From positions 1 to 64,000 of the forward strand of contig CAVRND010000021.1 in assembly GCA_963722495.1 (NCBI GenBank): 64,000 bases of DNA, given 5' to 3'. Positions within the stretch are counted from its first letter, which is position 1; every line of letters begins with the position of its first letter. The position numbers and the translations under genes are program-made. Origin of the DNA: Hyphomicrobium_A sp963722495. GTDB lineage: Bacteria; Pseudomonadota; Alphaproteobacteria; Rhizobiales; Hyphomicrobiaceae. Shown here in pieces: positions 47,421 to 58,083 of this stretch. The notes under the pieces were generated by a model, which saw only the letters and a program-made list of their open reading frames with translations, did not search any database and was not told where the DNA came from.

Positions 47421-47921
47421 TCAATCGCTGTTGTCCATGGGATGCTTCACTTTCATCCCTTCGCCTTCGCTGGCGCCGCCCCAACCGGAGAACAGCCCAT
47501 CCTCCTGCTCGACCTTCGGCGGATTCGGCGTGTAGTCGCCCGCGAGGTGACGCGTGAGGTCGGCCTTGATCTGCTTCGTCTTCGCGTCGGAGCAGTAGTC
47601 CCCCTCGGCGGCGATCGCCTTGGCGACCGCATTGAAGGAGACGTCGTAGATGCGCTCGACCTTGGCGGCATCCTGACCGCCGGGCTGCTGCTTCTCGTAG
47701 CCGATGTACGTGGTTCTCAACTTGGCGGGATCGAAGTTGAAGCCGCATTTGACGGCGCGGGCGGACGCCGTACCGACCTGGAAGGCGCGCGCCGGGGCGT
47801 CATTGACGGGCGCTGCGGGCTTGTCCTCGCCGAGCAGCGCGCCCGTCGTCAGCCCGGAGCCGGCCGAGCAGCCAGCCAGCGCGGCCGCGACGATCGCGAG
47901 CGTCAAGCCTGCGGCCTTCAT
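47421..47921 (-). CDS. lipoprotein of unknown function
   Basis: A 166-residue protein starting MKAAGLTLAIVAAALAGCS, with lipobox LAGC (cysteine 18). The mature part contains VKCGFNFDPAKLRTTYIGYE and GDYCSDAKTKQIKADLTRHL and ends in an acidic tail. A longer start at 47945 is open but places extra residues before the signal. Not assigned to a named family; attached to a periplasm-facing membrane by inference. Confidence 0.68.
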   Translation of the reverse strand: MKAAGLTLAIVAAALAGCSAGSGLTTGALLGEDKPAAPVNDAPARAFQVGTASARAVKCGFNFDPAKLRTTYIGYEKQQPGGQDAAKVERIYDVSFNAVAKAIAAEGDYCSDAKTKQIKADLTRHLAGDYTPNPPKVEQEDGLFSGWGGASEGEGMKVKHPMDNSD

Positions 47922-48054
47922 GGCGCGCCCCTCATTCCCATCCATCCCCGGCGGACCTTAGCGCCAATTTGAGTCCCGTCAATTGCAGCTGAAGGGCCGC
48001 TCAAAGGCTTATTTTAGGCGGTCTAAGCAACCTTGGTTACTGCCCCGCGGCCCG

Positions 48055-49231
48055 CTAGCGCATTAGTTCCGCCATCGCCCGGTCGAGACCCTCGAGCGTC
48101 AGCGGGTACATGCGCCCCTCCATTATGTCCCGGATCATGGCAATTGATGGCGTGTAGCCCCAATACTGCTCAGGGACGGGATTGAGCCAGACGCAATGCC
48201 GGTAGGTCGCGGTAACCCGCCGCAGCCACAGGGCGCCCGGCTCGTCGTTCATATGCTCCACGGCGCCGCCGATATGCGTCAGCTCGTAGGGGCTCATCGA
48301 GGCGTCGCCGATGAAGATCACCTTGTAGTCGGGCGGATAGGTGTGGAGCACGTCCCAAGTGGCGTTGAGCTCGCTGCGCCGGCGCGCGTTGTGCTTCCAG
48401 ACCTGCTCGTAGAGGCAGTTGTGGAAGTAGTAGTACTCGAGATGCTTGAACTCGGAACGCGCGGCGGAGAACAGCTCCTCGGCGCCCTTGATGTGCCAGT
48501 CCATGGAGCCGCCGACGTCGAAGAACATCAGCACCTTTATGGTGTTGTGCCGCTCCGGCAACCATGCGGATGTCGAGGTAGCCCTTCTCGGCCGTGCCGC
48601 GGATGGTGCCGGAAAGATCGAGCTCCTCGGCCGCGCCTGAGCGCGCGAACGAGCGCAGACGGCGCAGCGCCACCTTGATGTTGCGCGTGCCGATCTCGAC
48701 CTTCTCGTCGAGATCCTTGAACTCGCGCTTGTCCCATACCTTGATCGCGCGGCGGTGGCGGCTTTCCTTCTGGCCGATGCGCACGCCGGCCGGATTGTAG
48801 CCGTAGGCGCCGAAGGGCGAGGTGCCGCCGGTGCCGATCCACTTGTTGCCGCCGGCGTGGCGCTCCTTCTGCTCTTCGAGACGCTTCTTCAGCGTCTCCA
48901 TGATCTTCTCCCAGCCGCCGAGCTCCTCGATGCGCGCCTTGTCCTCCTCGCTCAGGTGCAGCGAGGAGACGAGCCGCAGCCAGTCCTCGGGGATCTCGGC
49001 CTCGATTGCGTCCGGCAGCGCGGCGATGCCCTTGAACACCTCGCCGAACACGCGGTCGAAGCGGTCGAGGTTGCGCTCGTCCTTGACGAGGCAGGCGCGC
49101 GACAGGAAGTAGAAGTCCTCCACCTGGCGCCCGGTCACGCCAGCGTCGAGGCCCTCGAGCAGCGTGAGGTATTCCTTCAGCGTAACGGGAAGGCCGGCGC
49201 GCTTCAGCGCGTGAAAGAAGGTGACGAACAT
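48055..49231 (-). CDS. VWA domain protein, CoxE-like (one frame break near 48560)
   Basis: The reconstructed protein of 391 residues has an N-terminal helical region (MFVTFFHALKRAGLPVTLKEY) and a C-terminal von Willebrand A domain with the MIDAS motif FFDVGGSMDWH, then FHNCLYEQVW and VIFIGDASMSPYEL. The frame changes at ATGGTTGCCGG (near 48565); removing one T gives VPERHNTIKVLMFFD. CoxE-like VWA proteins usually work with a MoxR AAA+ ATPase as metal-insertion or assembly chaperones; the ATPase gene is not next to it here. It lies downstream of a terminator for the preceding lipoprotein gene. Confidence 0.88.
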
Positions 49232-49270
49232 CGCATCCTTCGAACTCAGTGACGGACGATGCGACCATAA

Positions 49271-49298
49271 GAAAACCGCCCCGGCGTTACCAGGGCGG
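49271..49298 (-). terminator. intrinsic terminator of the 49343-50057 lipoprotein gene
   Basis: On the minus strand: a stem CCGCCCTGG / CCGGGGCGG (9 bp, one mismatch) with a 5-base loop, followed by TTTTC. It shares CCGCCCTGGTAAC with the terminator of the first porin gene. Confidence 0.78.
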
Positions 49299-49342
49299 AG
49301 GACAGCGGCATCTAGGCGGGGCGCCGGCGCGGGACGCGCGAG

Positions 49343-50057
49343 CTAGCGGACGCTTCCCGTTACAATCGGCTTCTTGGCGCCGAACAAAAGGTCCTTGTCG
49401 TCGATGTACCACTTCTCGACCTCGGTGATCTCCGGCGGCTTGCCGCTCGCCAGCAGCCAGCCGTCGACCGCGAACTTCTGCTTTGACTTCGTCTCGACGA
49501 GGATGCCCGCGTAGTGCGTCCAGCCGTCGAAGCCGCGCCGGATGTCCTCCTTGACGTAAATCGATCCGATGCTGTGGTGGCGGAAAAGCTTGTGGCGCTC
49601 CATGACGAGCATGTAGCTCGTCAAGTTGGTCGCCACGTCGACGCAATCCATTTGTCCCGGGTCGCCGTTGCCGGCCATATCGTCGCCCGGCCGATCTCCG
49701 GCGGTGCCGACCGCGGTGTCGGCGCGATGGCCCATCCAAGCGAGCGCGGCCTTCGTCGCCTCGCGCTCGGCGGCCGGCGTCGCGGTACGGGCGGGCGACA
49801 TCATCTTCTGCACTTCGGCGATGTCGGCGGCGGTGAAGCGGAACGCTGTCTGCGTCCGGCAGCCGTAGGAGCTGCACACGAACACTTTGTCGCCCTCGGG
49901 CATACCTGCCTTGTACCTGGCATAGTGCTCGTCAATCGGTCCGTTGCCATGATACGCGCACGCGGCCAGTGCAGCAGACAGCACTGCCGCGACGGAAATT
50001 CTCCAGCCAGCGCGCGCGCACGCTGCGGCGACGCGATTTCTTGCTTCGATCGATCAT
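49343..50057 (-). CDS. lipoprotein with transglutaminase-like Cys-His-Asp pattern, paralogue A
   Basis: The open frame as sequenced begins at a GTG (49984) inside the signal peptide. Removing one C from TGGCTGG near 50010 joins an ATG at 50057 and gives a proper lipoprotein signal: a basic start (MIDRSKKSRRRSVRAR), hydrophobic core, and lipobox ALAAC. The mature part has VFVCSSYGCRTQTAF, then MDCVDVATNL, GWTHYAGIL and FAVDGWLLASG. The Cys, His and Asp spacing resembles LapG/BTLCP transglutaminase-like cysteine proteinases. That activity is inferred. It is about 75 percent identical by eye to the gene at 52506-53216. Confidence 0.75.
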
Positions 50058-50219
50058 GAAATCCGCGCGTGCCCCGGCTGCATCAAGCGTCGCTAACACG
50101 CACACTGAGTCGGGTCATTCGGCGCGCATTGCGCCGCGCGCTTCTCTGTGCAGATCGAAGAAGCGATGCGCGTGCGTCGCGCCAGCTGCGTGCGTATCTC
50201 GCGCAGCACGAGGGCGCAT

Positions 50220-50252
50220 AAAAAAAACCGCCCTGGGGTTACCAGGGCGGTT
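50220..50252 (-). terminator. intrinsic terminator of porin 1
   Basis: On the minus strand: a perfect 9-bp stem CCGCCCTGG / CCAGGGCGG with flanking A-T pairs and a 5-base loop, followed by eight T. It lies 31 bases after the porin 1 stop. Confidence 0.9.
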
Positions 50253-50282
50253 CGAGTTTAGAGAGAGATAGAAGTCAGGCGA

Positions 50283-51732
50283 TCAGAAGTTGATCAGAGC
50301 GCCGGCCTTCACGTACTGGAAGCTCTCGGTTGCGCAGCCAACGTCGAGACCGACGCAGCCGTTGACGCGTTGGCGCAACCGGCACCGTCGATGATCAGCT
50401 TCGATGTGGCGGTAGGACAGCCACAGCGACATAGCAGCGGCGTCGATTTCCTGCACAACACCAAGACCCCAGAGCTGCGTGCTGGCGTTGATACCAGTGT
50501 TGACGAGGCATCGGATTGGCGTCGCGAACTTCTCGTACTCGCCGTAGAGAACCGTATGACCCAGGGGCGTCCAACGCTCGCGCAGACCGCCCTTGATGTA
50601 GTAGGTGTCGCCGTCGCCCGGTCGAACCACCGGCGGCAACGGGACCAGGTCAACTGCCGAGCGTGGCGAAAGTTGTGCCGTTCGGATCAACTGTGCCGTA
50701 GGCGCCATAGAGCCAGAGGCCGGTCGGCACGTGCTCGACGTAGGCACCGAGCTGGAAGTAGTCGGCATCCAACGCACCAAGGTCACCAGCTGCAGCAAAT
50801 CCGGGACCAACAAGCTACCAGGGATGCTGCGCCGCTCGAAGAAGTCGTTGGCTCCACTGCGAGTAAGCGGCAGCGGCAGCAAGCTTGAAGCCGTTGTACT
50901 CACCCGAGTAGCGAGCCGCGACGTCCCAGAAGTCGTCTTCACCCCAAGAGGCCGAGACCGAGAACCCACCGAAGGTCGGCAAGTCGTAACGGATCGAAGT
51001 CTCGCGGAGCGCCGAAGCAGTCGCCGACCCGCGCCGCCGCCGCCGTGGCAGAAGCCGCCGAGCCTGCCAGTTGAGGCCGGAGATCGTGCCACTTGGCTAC
51101 GAGCAGGAAGCCGTTGTAGTCGAACATCACCCAGTTGGCGGGAACGAGCGAGCCCGAGCCGTCAACCAGGATCGCCGCGTTATCCGAAGCCGACGACTGC
51201 AGACCGACGCCGAGCTTTGCCGAGGTGGTCGCTCTTGATGAACCAGTAGGACTGCAGGAGCTGAACGCCGTAGGCACCGAAGCTCGGCCCGAAGAGCGGA
51301 TCCTGCATGATGCTGTCAGAGCAGGAACTGGCTGAGACCTCGTTGTGTGTCAAGCAGTCGCCAGTACATCGACTTCGAGGTGGATCACATAGCCCGCCGT
51401 ACCAACCTGGAGACGATCGTTGCCTGGCCGGTGAACTTGAAGTGGCTCGACAGCGTAGAGCCGAGACCCGTCACGTAGGTATTGCTTTCGTTAAAGACCG
51501 GGTTGGGATTGCCGTCGTCCCACCACATGACTTGCTCGCCGACCCAACCTGAGATGGTCAGCGAAACCTTACGGTTGCCCTTGCGGGCGGTCGTGGCTTC
51601 GAGCTCAGCAATACGTTCTTCGAGATCTGCGCAGCAATTCCCCCCAAGGTCGGCTGCAGATGCGCTGCCGGCGGAGAGACCGCCTACTAGCAGGCCCGCT
51701 GCCACCAGGGCGCTAAGGCTGGATTTCTTCAT
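50283..51732 (-). CDS. Rhizobiales-type porin 1, frame-broken
   Basis: An outer-membrane porin of about 480 residues when joined. The signal peptide is MKKSSLSALVAAGLLVGGLS ending SASA. The mature part begins ADLGGNCCADLEERIAELEA (a short coiled coil), then VSLTISGWV, the first barrel strand. Later fragments include AILVDGSGSLVPANW and GFSVSASWGEDD, and the protein ends AGALINF*, the terminal phenylalanine of porins. Several frame changes occur; two near 51400-51415 resolve to single extra G bases (ATC-G-TCTCC and TACG-G-CGGG). The span modulo 3 allows 1, 4, 7 or 10 insertions. Paralogue of 53892-55190. A decayed gene is possible but less likely. Confidence 0.82.
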
Positions 51733-52505
51733 ATTTCGTCTCCCGTCTTCGTCTCAGCTGATGGCGGACGCTGAACAATTCGAACGCGAGACAAGAAAAC
51801 CGCCCTAGCAATGCGCGATGCGTATCCCTCAAGGATCGCTGCGTGCCAGGCCGGACACTGCTGTGATTCGCGTGAGTGCAACAATTAGGCAGTGCCGAAT
51901 TTGCCCTGACAAATCCGCGGGTGTGGCGGTGGGGCAACGAGCGTCTGTGCGGCGGCGACTACACAATAGGCGGGTTTTGGCAGCAGGGCAGCGGACGCGG
52001 CGCACAGGGATAATTCGGCGATAGGTATGCAACGCCAATGTGTTATGCCGATCTCGCGGGCCCATCTCCGGGCCCGCCCACGCAACAAATCACCGGTTTG
52101 CAGTGAACAGTGTGACCCAACCGCTTCCCGCCTGCCACGGCCGTCGTCGAGACCTGGGGATGGCGTGTGGATATCCCGGCGAGGGCGGTTGCTGCGCGTC
52201 GGCCGGGAATGAGGGGGAGGAGAGCTGGTAGATCCTACCCCCACCCCGTTGAGGTCGTTGCGGCAGCAACAATAGGTGAGCGGCTCGGGCCATGGCGCAG
52301 TCGGACGTATCGATGCGCTATTCGAGGTCCGACATCGTCTGTCGCGCATATATGGAGGTAGCCACCCATTGAGGCGGACGTCCCCGGAAGGGAATCAATA
52401 TCCGTGTCCAAACCGACACTTCGAAGTCCTATTGAGCTTCTGAGCTACAGCAGCGTGGCTTATCCACACCAAAATCAATAAGCTGGCCGCCACGGCTGAT
52501 GGTGG
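51733..52505. other. 773-base intergenic region
   Basis: This lies between the start of porin 1 and the start of lipoprotein paralogue B, which are divergent, so both promoters should be here. A partial copy of the AAAACCGCCCT terminator arm occurs at 51796-51806. I found no credible ORF, repeat or RNA structure. Confidence 0.45.
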
Positions 52506-53216
52506 GTGTCGTTCGTGAAGCCACTCGGGCAGTCCCCGATGCTGGGGGCCAGCGTTTTTGGCGTGCTTTTGTCCGCTCTGCTCGGCGGTTGCGCCTATTC
52601 AAGCCTCGGTCCTATCGACGAGCACTACGGGCGGTATAAGGCCCGCATGCCCGAGGCCGACAAGGTGTTCGTGTGCAGCTCCTATGGCTGCCGAACACAG
52701 ACAGCGTTTACCTTTGCAGCCGCCGACATTGCCAAAGTGCAGAAGATGATGTCGGGCTCACGCACCGCCACGCCCGCGGCCGAGCGCGAGGCGGCAAAAG
52801 CCGCGCTCGCCTGGATGGGGCATCGCGCCGACACCGCGGTTGGCACCGCCGGAGATCGCCCCGGCGACGACATGAAGGGCAACGGCGACCCAGGCCAGAT
52901 GGACTGCGTCGACGTGGCGACCAATCTTTCCAGCTACCTGCTGATTTTGGAGCGGCACAAGCTGCTTCGCCATCACAGCGTCGGATCGGTCTATGTGAAA
53001 GAGGACATCCGCCGCGGCATCAACGGCTGGACGCACTACGCGGCGATCCTCATCGAATCGAAGTCCAAGCAGCGCTACGCCGTTGACGGCTGGTTGCTGG
53101 CCAGCGGCAAGCCGCCGGAGATCGTCGAGACCGAGAAGTGGTACATCGACAACTCCGAAATTCTGTTTGGCGGCAAGAGCGCGCTCAACGGCGGCGCCGA
53201 CATCAAACGCAACTGA
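52506..53216 (+). CDS. lipoprotein with transglutaminase-like Cys-His-Asp pattern, paralogue B
   Basis: An intact 236-residue protein. The signal ends LLGGC (lipobox cysteine 29). Mature motifs: a C57-x4-C62 pair (VCSSYGC), C134 and D136 in MDCVDVATNL, H177 in GWTHYAAIL and D194 in YAVDGWLLASG. The D-C-x-D-x-A segment followed by His and Asp is the pattern of transglutaminase-like cysteine proteinases such as LapG. Substrate unknown; an outer-surface protein or peptidoglycan-linked target would fit the envelope context. Inverted paralogue of the gene at 49343-50057. Confidence 0.78.
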   Translation: MSFVKPLGQSPMLGASVFGVLLSALLGGCAYSSLGPIDEHYGRYKARMPEADKVFVCSSYGCRTQTAFTFAAADIAKVQKMMSGSRTATPAAEREAAKAALAWMGHRADTAVGTAGDRPGDDMKGNGDPGQMDCVDVATNLSSYLLILERHKLLRHHSVGSVYVKEDIRRGINGWTHYAAILIESKSKQRYAVDGWLLASGKPPEIVETEKWYIDNSEILFGGKSALNGGADIKRN

Positions 53217-53840
53217 GCGGCTGAGCGCGGCGTGGGCGCTGTTAGGGTTGCGGGCGCGCGCGCCAAGTCTCATGCCGCTATGTCGGTAAGGGCGACGCCA
53301 CAAGCGCCGATGCGGAGAAGCGGGTCGTTCCAATGCGGATTGCGAGCCTCGGCCGTCATGCGGGCGGATTTCCGATCAGACGGGCGCACACCTCAACCTC
53401 CGGTCCATGCGGAGGTCCGGGCGAAGCACGGCTGCGCCGTGACGCTTCGCCATGACCGGGAGGGGAATTGGAGCGCCGCGATTTCGGCTGATCGGAACTT
53501 GCTCTAGCAGCCTCGTGCGGCGCGGCAAGCACCGGCTCGATGTCGGATCTATCGAGGGTGGCCAGCGCGGAGGATGCCGGGGATCTGAGCTGCCCGTTCG
53601 CGAGCCGGCCGAGGCGAAATCGTCGCCGGTGTTTGGCCCGACGGCGGGTGATGCTCACCCGGTGCTGTTTCTATCCGTGTGACCGACAGCGCTGGAGGCG
53701 GTGCCCTCGGCTCTCCCTCACGCAACCAATTCTTCTCACAAGCGGTGGCGCTGCTCGGTGTTGATGCGCGACCTTGCGTCGACTTTCCCACGGCGTCGGC
53801 GCCGGCCGCGCAGAGTGGTGATGGCTTACCCGCAAAGCAG
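53217..53840. other. 624-base intergenic region
   Basis: This lies between the ends of lipoprotein B and porin 2. Short open frames are present on both strands but none has a ribosome site, family signature or codon pattern like neighbouring genes. No repeat recognised. Confidence 0.45.
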
Positions 53841-53868
53841 AAAGCCGCCCGGCGAACCGGGCGGCTTC
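53841..53868 (-). terminator. intrinsic terminator of porin 2
   Basis: An 11-bp perfect stem AAGCCGCCCGG / CCGGGCGGCTT around a 4-base loop, 24 bases after the porin 2 stop. The T tract on the minus side is weak (TTTCTGCTTT), so termination may be partial. Confidence 0.72.
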
Positions 53869-53891
53869 CCTTCTCGATCTATAACCAGGGC

Positions 53892-55190
53892 TCAGAAGTT
53901 GATGAGCGCGCCGGCCTTGACGTACTGGAAGTCGCCCTCACCGTAGCAGGAGCCAGCTACTGACCCTACGCCGCAACACCTGCAACTCCGTTGTCAGCTT
54001 CGATGGTGCGGTAGGAGAGCCAGACCGACATGGCAGCAGCGTCGATTTCCTGCACCACGCCCACGACCCCAGAGGTTGAACGTCGGTCCGTCGGTGTTGC
54101 CAACGATTCGAGAGAGCGCCGTCAGACCTGGTTGTTCTCGTACTCGCCGTAGAGAACCGTGTGGCCAAGCGGGGTCCAACGCTCACGCAGACCAGCCTTG
54201 ACGTACCAGGTCTCGGAGGTCGCCGGCGGCAATGTCGCACTCGTTCATGTGCCGTAGGCGCCGTAGAGCGAAGAAGCCGGTCGGCACGTGCTCGATGTAA
54301 GCGCCAGCCTGGAAGTAGTTGAACGTGTCGCCGACGAGCAGCCAGACGGTGCGCTGTTCAGGCAGTCCGAGCTGACTTCGTTGTAGGCGGCAGCGGCTGC
54401 AACCTTGAAGCCGTTGAACTCACCCGCATAACGAGCGGCAACGTCCCACATGTCGTCTTCGCCCCACGAGGCCGACACCGAGAAGCCACCGAAGGTCGGC
54501 GAGTTGTAGCGAACGACGTTCTGCGTCAAGCCGTTGCAGTCGCCGATGGCGCCGCCGCCGATGCAGCCGCCGATGCGAGCCCCATGTCGGCGCCGAAAGC
54601 CGCCGTCGAAGTACGGATGAAGAAGCTGTTGTAGTCGAACGCCACCCAGTTGGCGGGAACGAGCGAGCCCGAGCCGTCAACGAGGATCGCGGTGTTGTCC
54701 GAAGCCTGCGACTGCAGACCGACGCTCACCTTGCCGAGGTGGTCGCTCTTGATGAACCAGAACGACTGCAGCAGGCCGAGGCGTGTCAGCCGCTGTGCTG
54801 ACGCCATGAGTGCTGGGCCCGAGCGAGGCTGTCGTCAGCTGTTGCGTGGCTTCGACGTGCAGCACGTAGCCAGCGTACCAACCGGGCGAGATCGTGGCCT
54901 GGCCGGTGAACTTGAAGTGGCTCGACAGCGTGGCGCCGAGGTCGCCGACGTAGACGTTCTGCTCGAAGCCGTCGTCCCAGCCACATGACCTGCTGGCCAA
55001 CCCAACCGGAGATGGTGAGCGAGACTTTGCGGTTGCCCTTGCGAGCGGTAGTGGCTTCGAGCTCGGCGATCCGCTCTTCCAGATCGGCGCAGCAGTTGCC
55101 CCCAAGGTCGGCGGCCGAGGCGCTGCCAGCGGAAAGACCGCCAACCAGCAGGCCTGCTGCCACCAGGGCACCCAAACTATACTTTTTCAT
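53892..55190 (-). CDS. Rhizobiales-type porin 2, frame-broken
   Basis: Paralogue of porin 1, about 430 residues when joined. The signal MKKYSLGALVAAGLLVGGLS and the mature start ADLGGNCCADLEERIAELEA are almost identical to porin 1; SHFKFTGQATISPGWYAGYV, AILVDGSGSLVPANW, GFSVSASWGEDDMWDVAARY and the end ALINF* follow in several frames. It is shorter than porin 1. The first break (near 54985) separates GQQVMW from WDDGFEQNVYVGDLG. The span modulo 3 allows 0, 3, 6 or 9 insertions. Porins of this type form general diffusion pores. Confidence 0.82.
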
Positions 55191-55551
55191 TGACCTACTC
55201 CCGTCTGCTTACTTTTTGAAGGCGACGCCACGCACAAGAGCCGCCTACTCCCTACAAAACCCAACGCATCCTTCGTCACTTGCACCGCGGCGGCCGCGAA
55301 GCCGAATCACCGCTCGGGGTAAAAGATTAAGCAGAGATTGACGCCCCGCGAAACCTGAAGCACGCCCGAAGCGGCCGAAATCCCCCGACGTTGTGGCTCA
55401 CTTGCAACGACGCGCATTTTGGCCACAACCCTCTGCACCAGCACGATTTTCGAACTCTTTGAACGTGCGCCGAGAGCTGGGTTATCCCCAGAGGCGCCCG
55501 AGCTATGTGAGTTCGGCCACGCTATCGGGGCGTCTGTTGGGAGCGATCGCA
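55191..55551. other. intergenic region upstream of porin 2
   Basis: A 361-base region holding the porin 2 promoter and the 3' flank of the minus-strand membrane gene. No ORF or strong motif seen. Confidence 0.4.
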
Positions 55552-55992
55552 TCAGTTCTCCGCTCCCTGCCGCCGGCTCTTGCGCGTCTGAATGAACTCA
55601 CGCGACAGCAGCGCCAGCAGGATGACGACGAACGCCATGCTGTGCGTGAGGAGGACCATCGTCGGGCGGTCACTGTACGTCTGCCCGACAAAGTGCTGGA
55701 AAAAGGCGGGTTGGAAGCGGCTGACCTCGCCATAGAGCGCCCGGTACTGGTCGAGCGTGGCGTCGAGCAAGAGGTATGTGTTGGTCAGCGCTTTGCCGTT
55801 GATCCACTCGAAGAGGGCGACGCCGCCGAGGGCGAAGGCGCGCGCGACGACGTTCAGGCTCTCGACGGCGTCGTCGTAGATGAAGAGCAGCGCGAAGATC
55901 GCGATGTGGACGGTGACGAAGAACTGCCAGAGGAAGTCCACCTGCGAGCGGATGGAAAGGATCGCTTCGATAAGCGTCGCTTCTTGGATCAT
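55552..55992 (-). CDS. membrane protein of unknown function
   Basis: A 146-residue protein starting MIQEATLIEAILSIRSQVDF after a GGGGGAAAG ribosome site; an upstream start at 56088 is open but lacks a site. It has helices near residues 20-40 (FLWQFFVTVHIAIFALLFIY), 50-70, and 110-135 (MVLLTHSMAFVVILLALLS), with a basic tail (RKSRRQG). No family recognised. It is divergent from opgG. Confidence 0.6.
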   Translation of the reverse strand: MIQEATLIEAILSIRSQVDFLWQFFVTVHIAIFALLFIYDDAVESLNVVARAFALGGVALFEWINGKALTNTYLLLDATLDQYRALYGEVSRFQPAFFQHFVGQTYSDRPTMVLLTHSMAFVVILLALLSREFIQTRKSRRQGAEN

Positions 55993-56242
55993 CCGGCTTT
56001 CCCCCACGACGCCGGAGGCTTCAGCCCCGTCATCGCCACGCAACTTGTTACTTAACCTCGTCGGCGCCCCACTATCCCCCGGGGCCATCCGCGCGCCAAG
56101 AGCGGTCTTGGCAACTCAGAGGAGAGACTATGCAGGGAATGTGTCGGGATGCCGAATGCGCCCCGGCGTCGCACGTGCCGGTCAAAGGACTTACGAATAG
56201 TAAGCCCCAGCATTGTCACGCCCTTGCCCAAATCTTACGGCT

Positions 56243-56270
56243 ACATTATTCTGCTGCAGCGCAATAATGT
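56243..56270. promoter_or_regulatory. palindrome in the opgG upstream region
   Basis: Perfect 8-bp inverted arms ACATTATT / AATAATGT are separated by 12 bases that contain CTGCAG. The AT-rich arms stand out in this GC-rich region. The site lies in a 536-base divergent gap, about 260 bases before opgG. It could be an operator; nothing shows which protein binds. The rest of 55993-56528 holds no other feature I can support. Confidence 0.35.
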
Positions 56271-56528
56271 CGCGCCAATCGATCGCGTACGCTCGCTTAT
56301 CCCGGGGGACAGGGGTCAAAGCGGGCGTGGCCGGCCGGATGCAATGCGGCACGCGGTACGAAAAAGTTCGCCGGGATGGAACGCCACATAGGGCTGTTAA
56401 GTCACTGCAAAGGCTGCGCGCTTCAGGAAATCCACTCCTGTGCGCGCGTCGGCAGCGGCAAACCCCGTGTGCGGTGTGCGTTGAGGCCGGCGAGGAATTC
56501 CCACAGGGCACGGAAAGCAGAAAGATAA

Positions 56529-58083
56529 ATGCGCGCGACTCGGTTGGATCGTCGATCGGTCCTCATGACGGCTGGTGCGTTCGCGATGCTAGGTGCTGGT
56601 GGGCGGCTTCCGGCCGTCTCGTCTGCTTCCGCCGAGCCCGTCACCGACGCCACGACGCCTTTCAATGTGTCGGTGGTCCAAAATCTCGCGCAGCAGCTGT
56701 CGACAAGCGAATACGCCAGTCCGTCCCTGGCGGTGCCGGAGTCCTTCAAGAAGCTCGGCTACGACCAATTTCGCGACATTCGCTTTCGCACCGATCAGGC
56801 GATCTGGCGCGGCGATAAGGTCGACTTCGAGTTGCAGCTCTTGCCGATGGGCTGGCTCTACAACGCGCCTGTCGAGATATGGCTCGTCGACGACGGTACG
56901 GCCAAGCGGCTGAAGGCCGACGGCAACCTGTTCTCGCTCGGGCCCCTCATTCAGGACGCGGAGCCCGGCGCGCCGTACGGCTTCTCGGGGTTCCGCGTGC
57001 ATGGGCCGATCAATCGTCCGGATTATTATCGACGAATACGTCGTCTTCCAGGGCGCCAGCTACTTCCGCGCCGTCGGCCGCGGTCATCTATACGGGCTGT
57101 CGGCTCGCGGTCTCGCCATCAACACCGCGCGACCGGGCGGCGAAGAGTTCCCGATCTTCCGTTCGTTCTGGATCGAGAAGCCGAAGCCCGGTGCGCGTTC
57201 AATCATCATTCACGCGCTGCTCGATAGTGTCTCGACGACGGGTGCCTACCGCTTCGAGGTGGAGCCCGGCGAAGCAACCATTATGGACGTCGAGGCCACT
57301 CTCTATCCACGGCGCCCCCTGACGCACGTCGGCATCGCGCCGCTCACCAGCATGTATCTCCACGGTCCCGGGCACCATCGCATCGACGACGACTTCCGTC
57401 CGGCGGTGCACGACAGCGATGGCCTCGCCATCTACAACGGCAACAACGAATGCATCTGGCGTCCGCTCACCAATCCGCGGACGTTGCAGACCAGCGCTTT
57501 CCTCGATCGCAACCTGAAGGGCTTCGGCCTTTGCCAGCGTGCGCGCTCGTTCCATTCCTACGAGGATCTCGAGGCGCGCTACGAGAAGCGGCCGACGCTT
57601 TGGATCGAGCCGAAGGGCACTTGGGGCGCCGGCTACGTCGAGCTCATCGAGATCCCGACCACGGTCGAGATCCACGACAACATCGCCGCCTACTGGAAGC
57701 CGGCCAATGGCCCCGCGCCGGGCACCCCTTTCCAGTTCGGCTATCGCATGTACTGGACGGACACGCTGCCGATCGCCTGGAGCGGCGCCATGACGTCGGC
57801 GACGCGCGTCGGGCGCGGCAAGCGAGAGGGCACGACGATGTTCGTCGTCGACTTCGCCGGAGAGGCAGTGGCCGGCATGCGGCAGATGCCCGTCGCGGTC
57901 GTTACGGCCAATCCCGGCACGGTGTCGGACATCGCCGTGCACGATAACCCCGAGGCAAATGGGGTACGGGTCAGCTTTGAACTCGATCCAGGCGGAACCG
58001 AATTGTCAGAACTACGTTTGGCGCTGAGGCTTGGAGATCAACAGATCTCCGAGACGTGGCTGTATCGATGGACGAAATCATGA
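56529..58083 (+). CDS. opgG: periplasmic glucan biosynthesis protein OpgG/OpgD (one frame break near 57030)
   Basis: The reconstructed protein of 517 residues starts MRATRLDRRSVLMTAGAFAM, a twin-arginine signal (RRSVL), which is more typical of OpgD than OpgG. The mature domain has PFNVSVVQNLAQQL, YDQFRDIRFR, FRVHGPINRPDYYDE (joined), GASYFRAVGRG, SFWIEKP and FGYRMYWTD, the MdoG family hallmarks. The frame changes in TATTATCGACGAA (near 57028); removing the C restores DYYDEYVVFQG, and the span modulo 3 agrees. It builds or trims osmoregulated periplasmic glucans. Its TGA overlaps the opgH ATG (ATGA). Confidence 0.93.
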
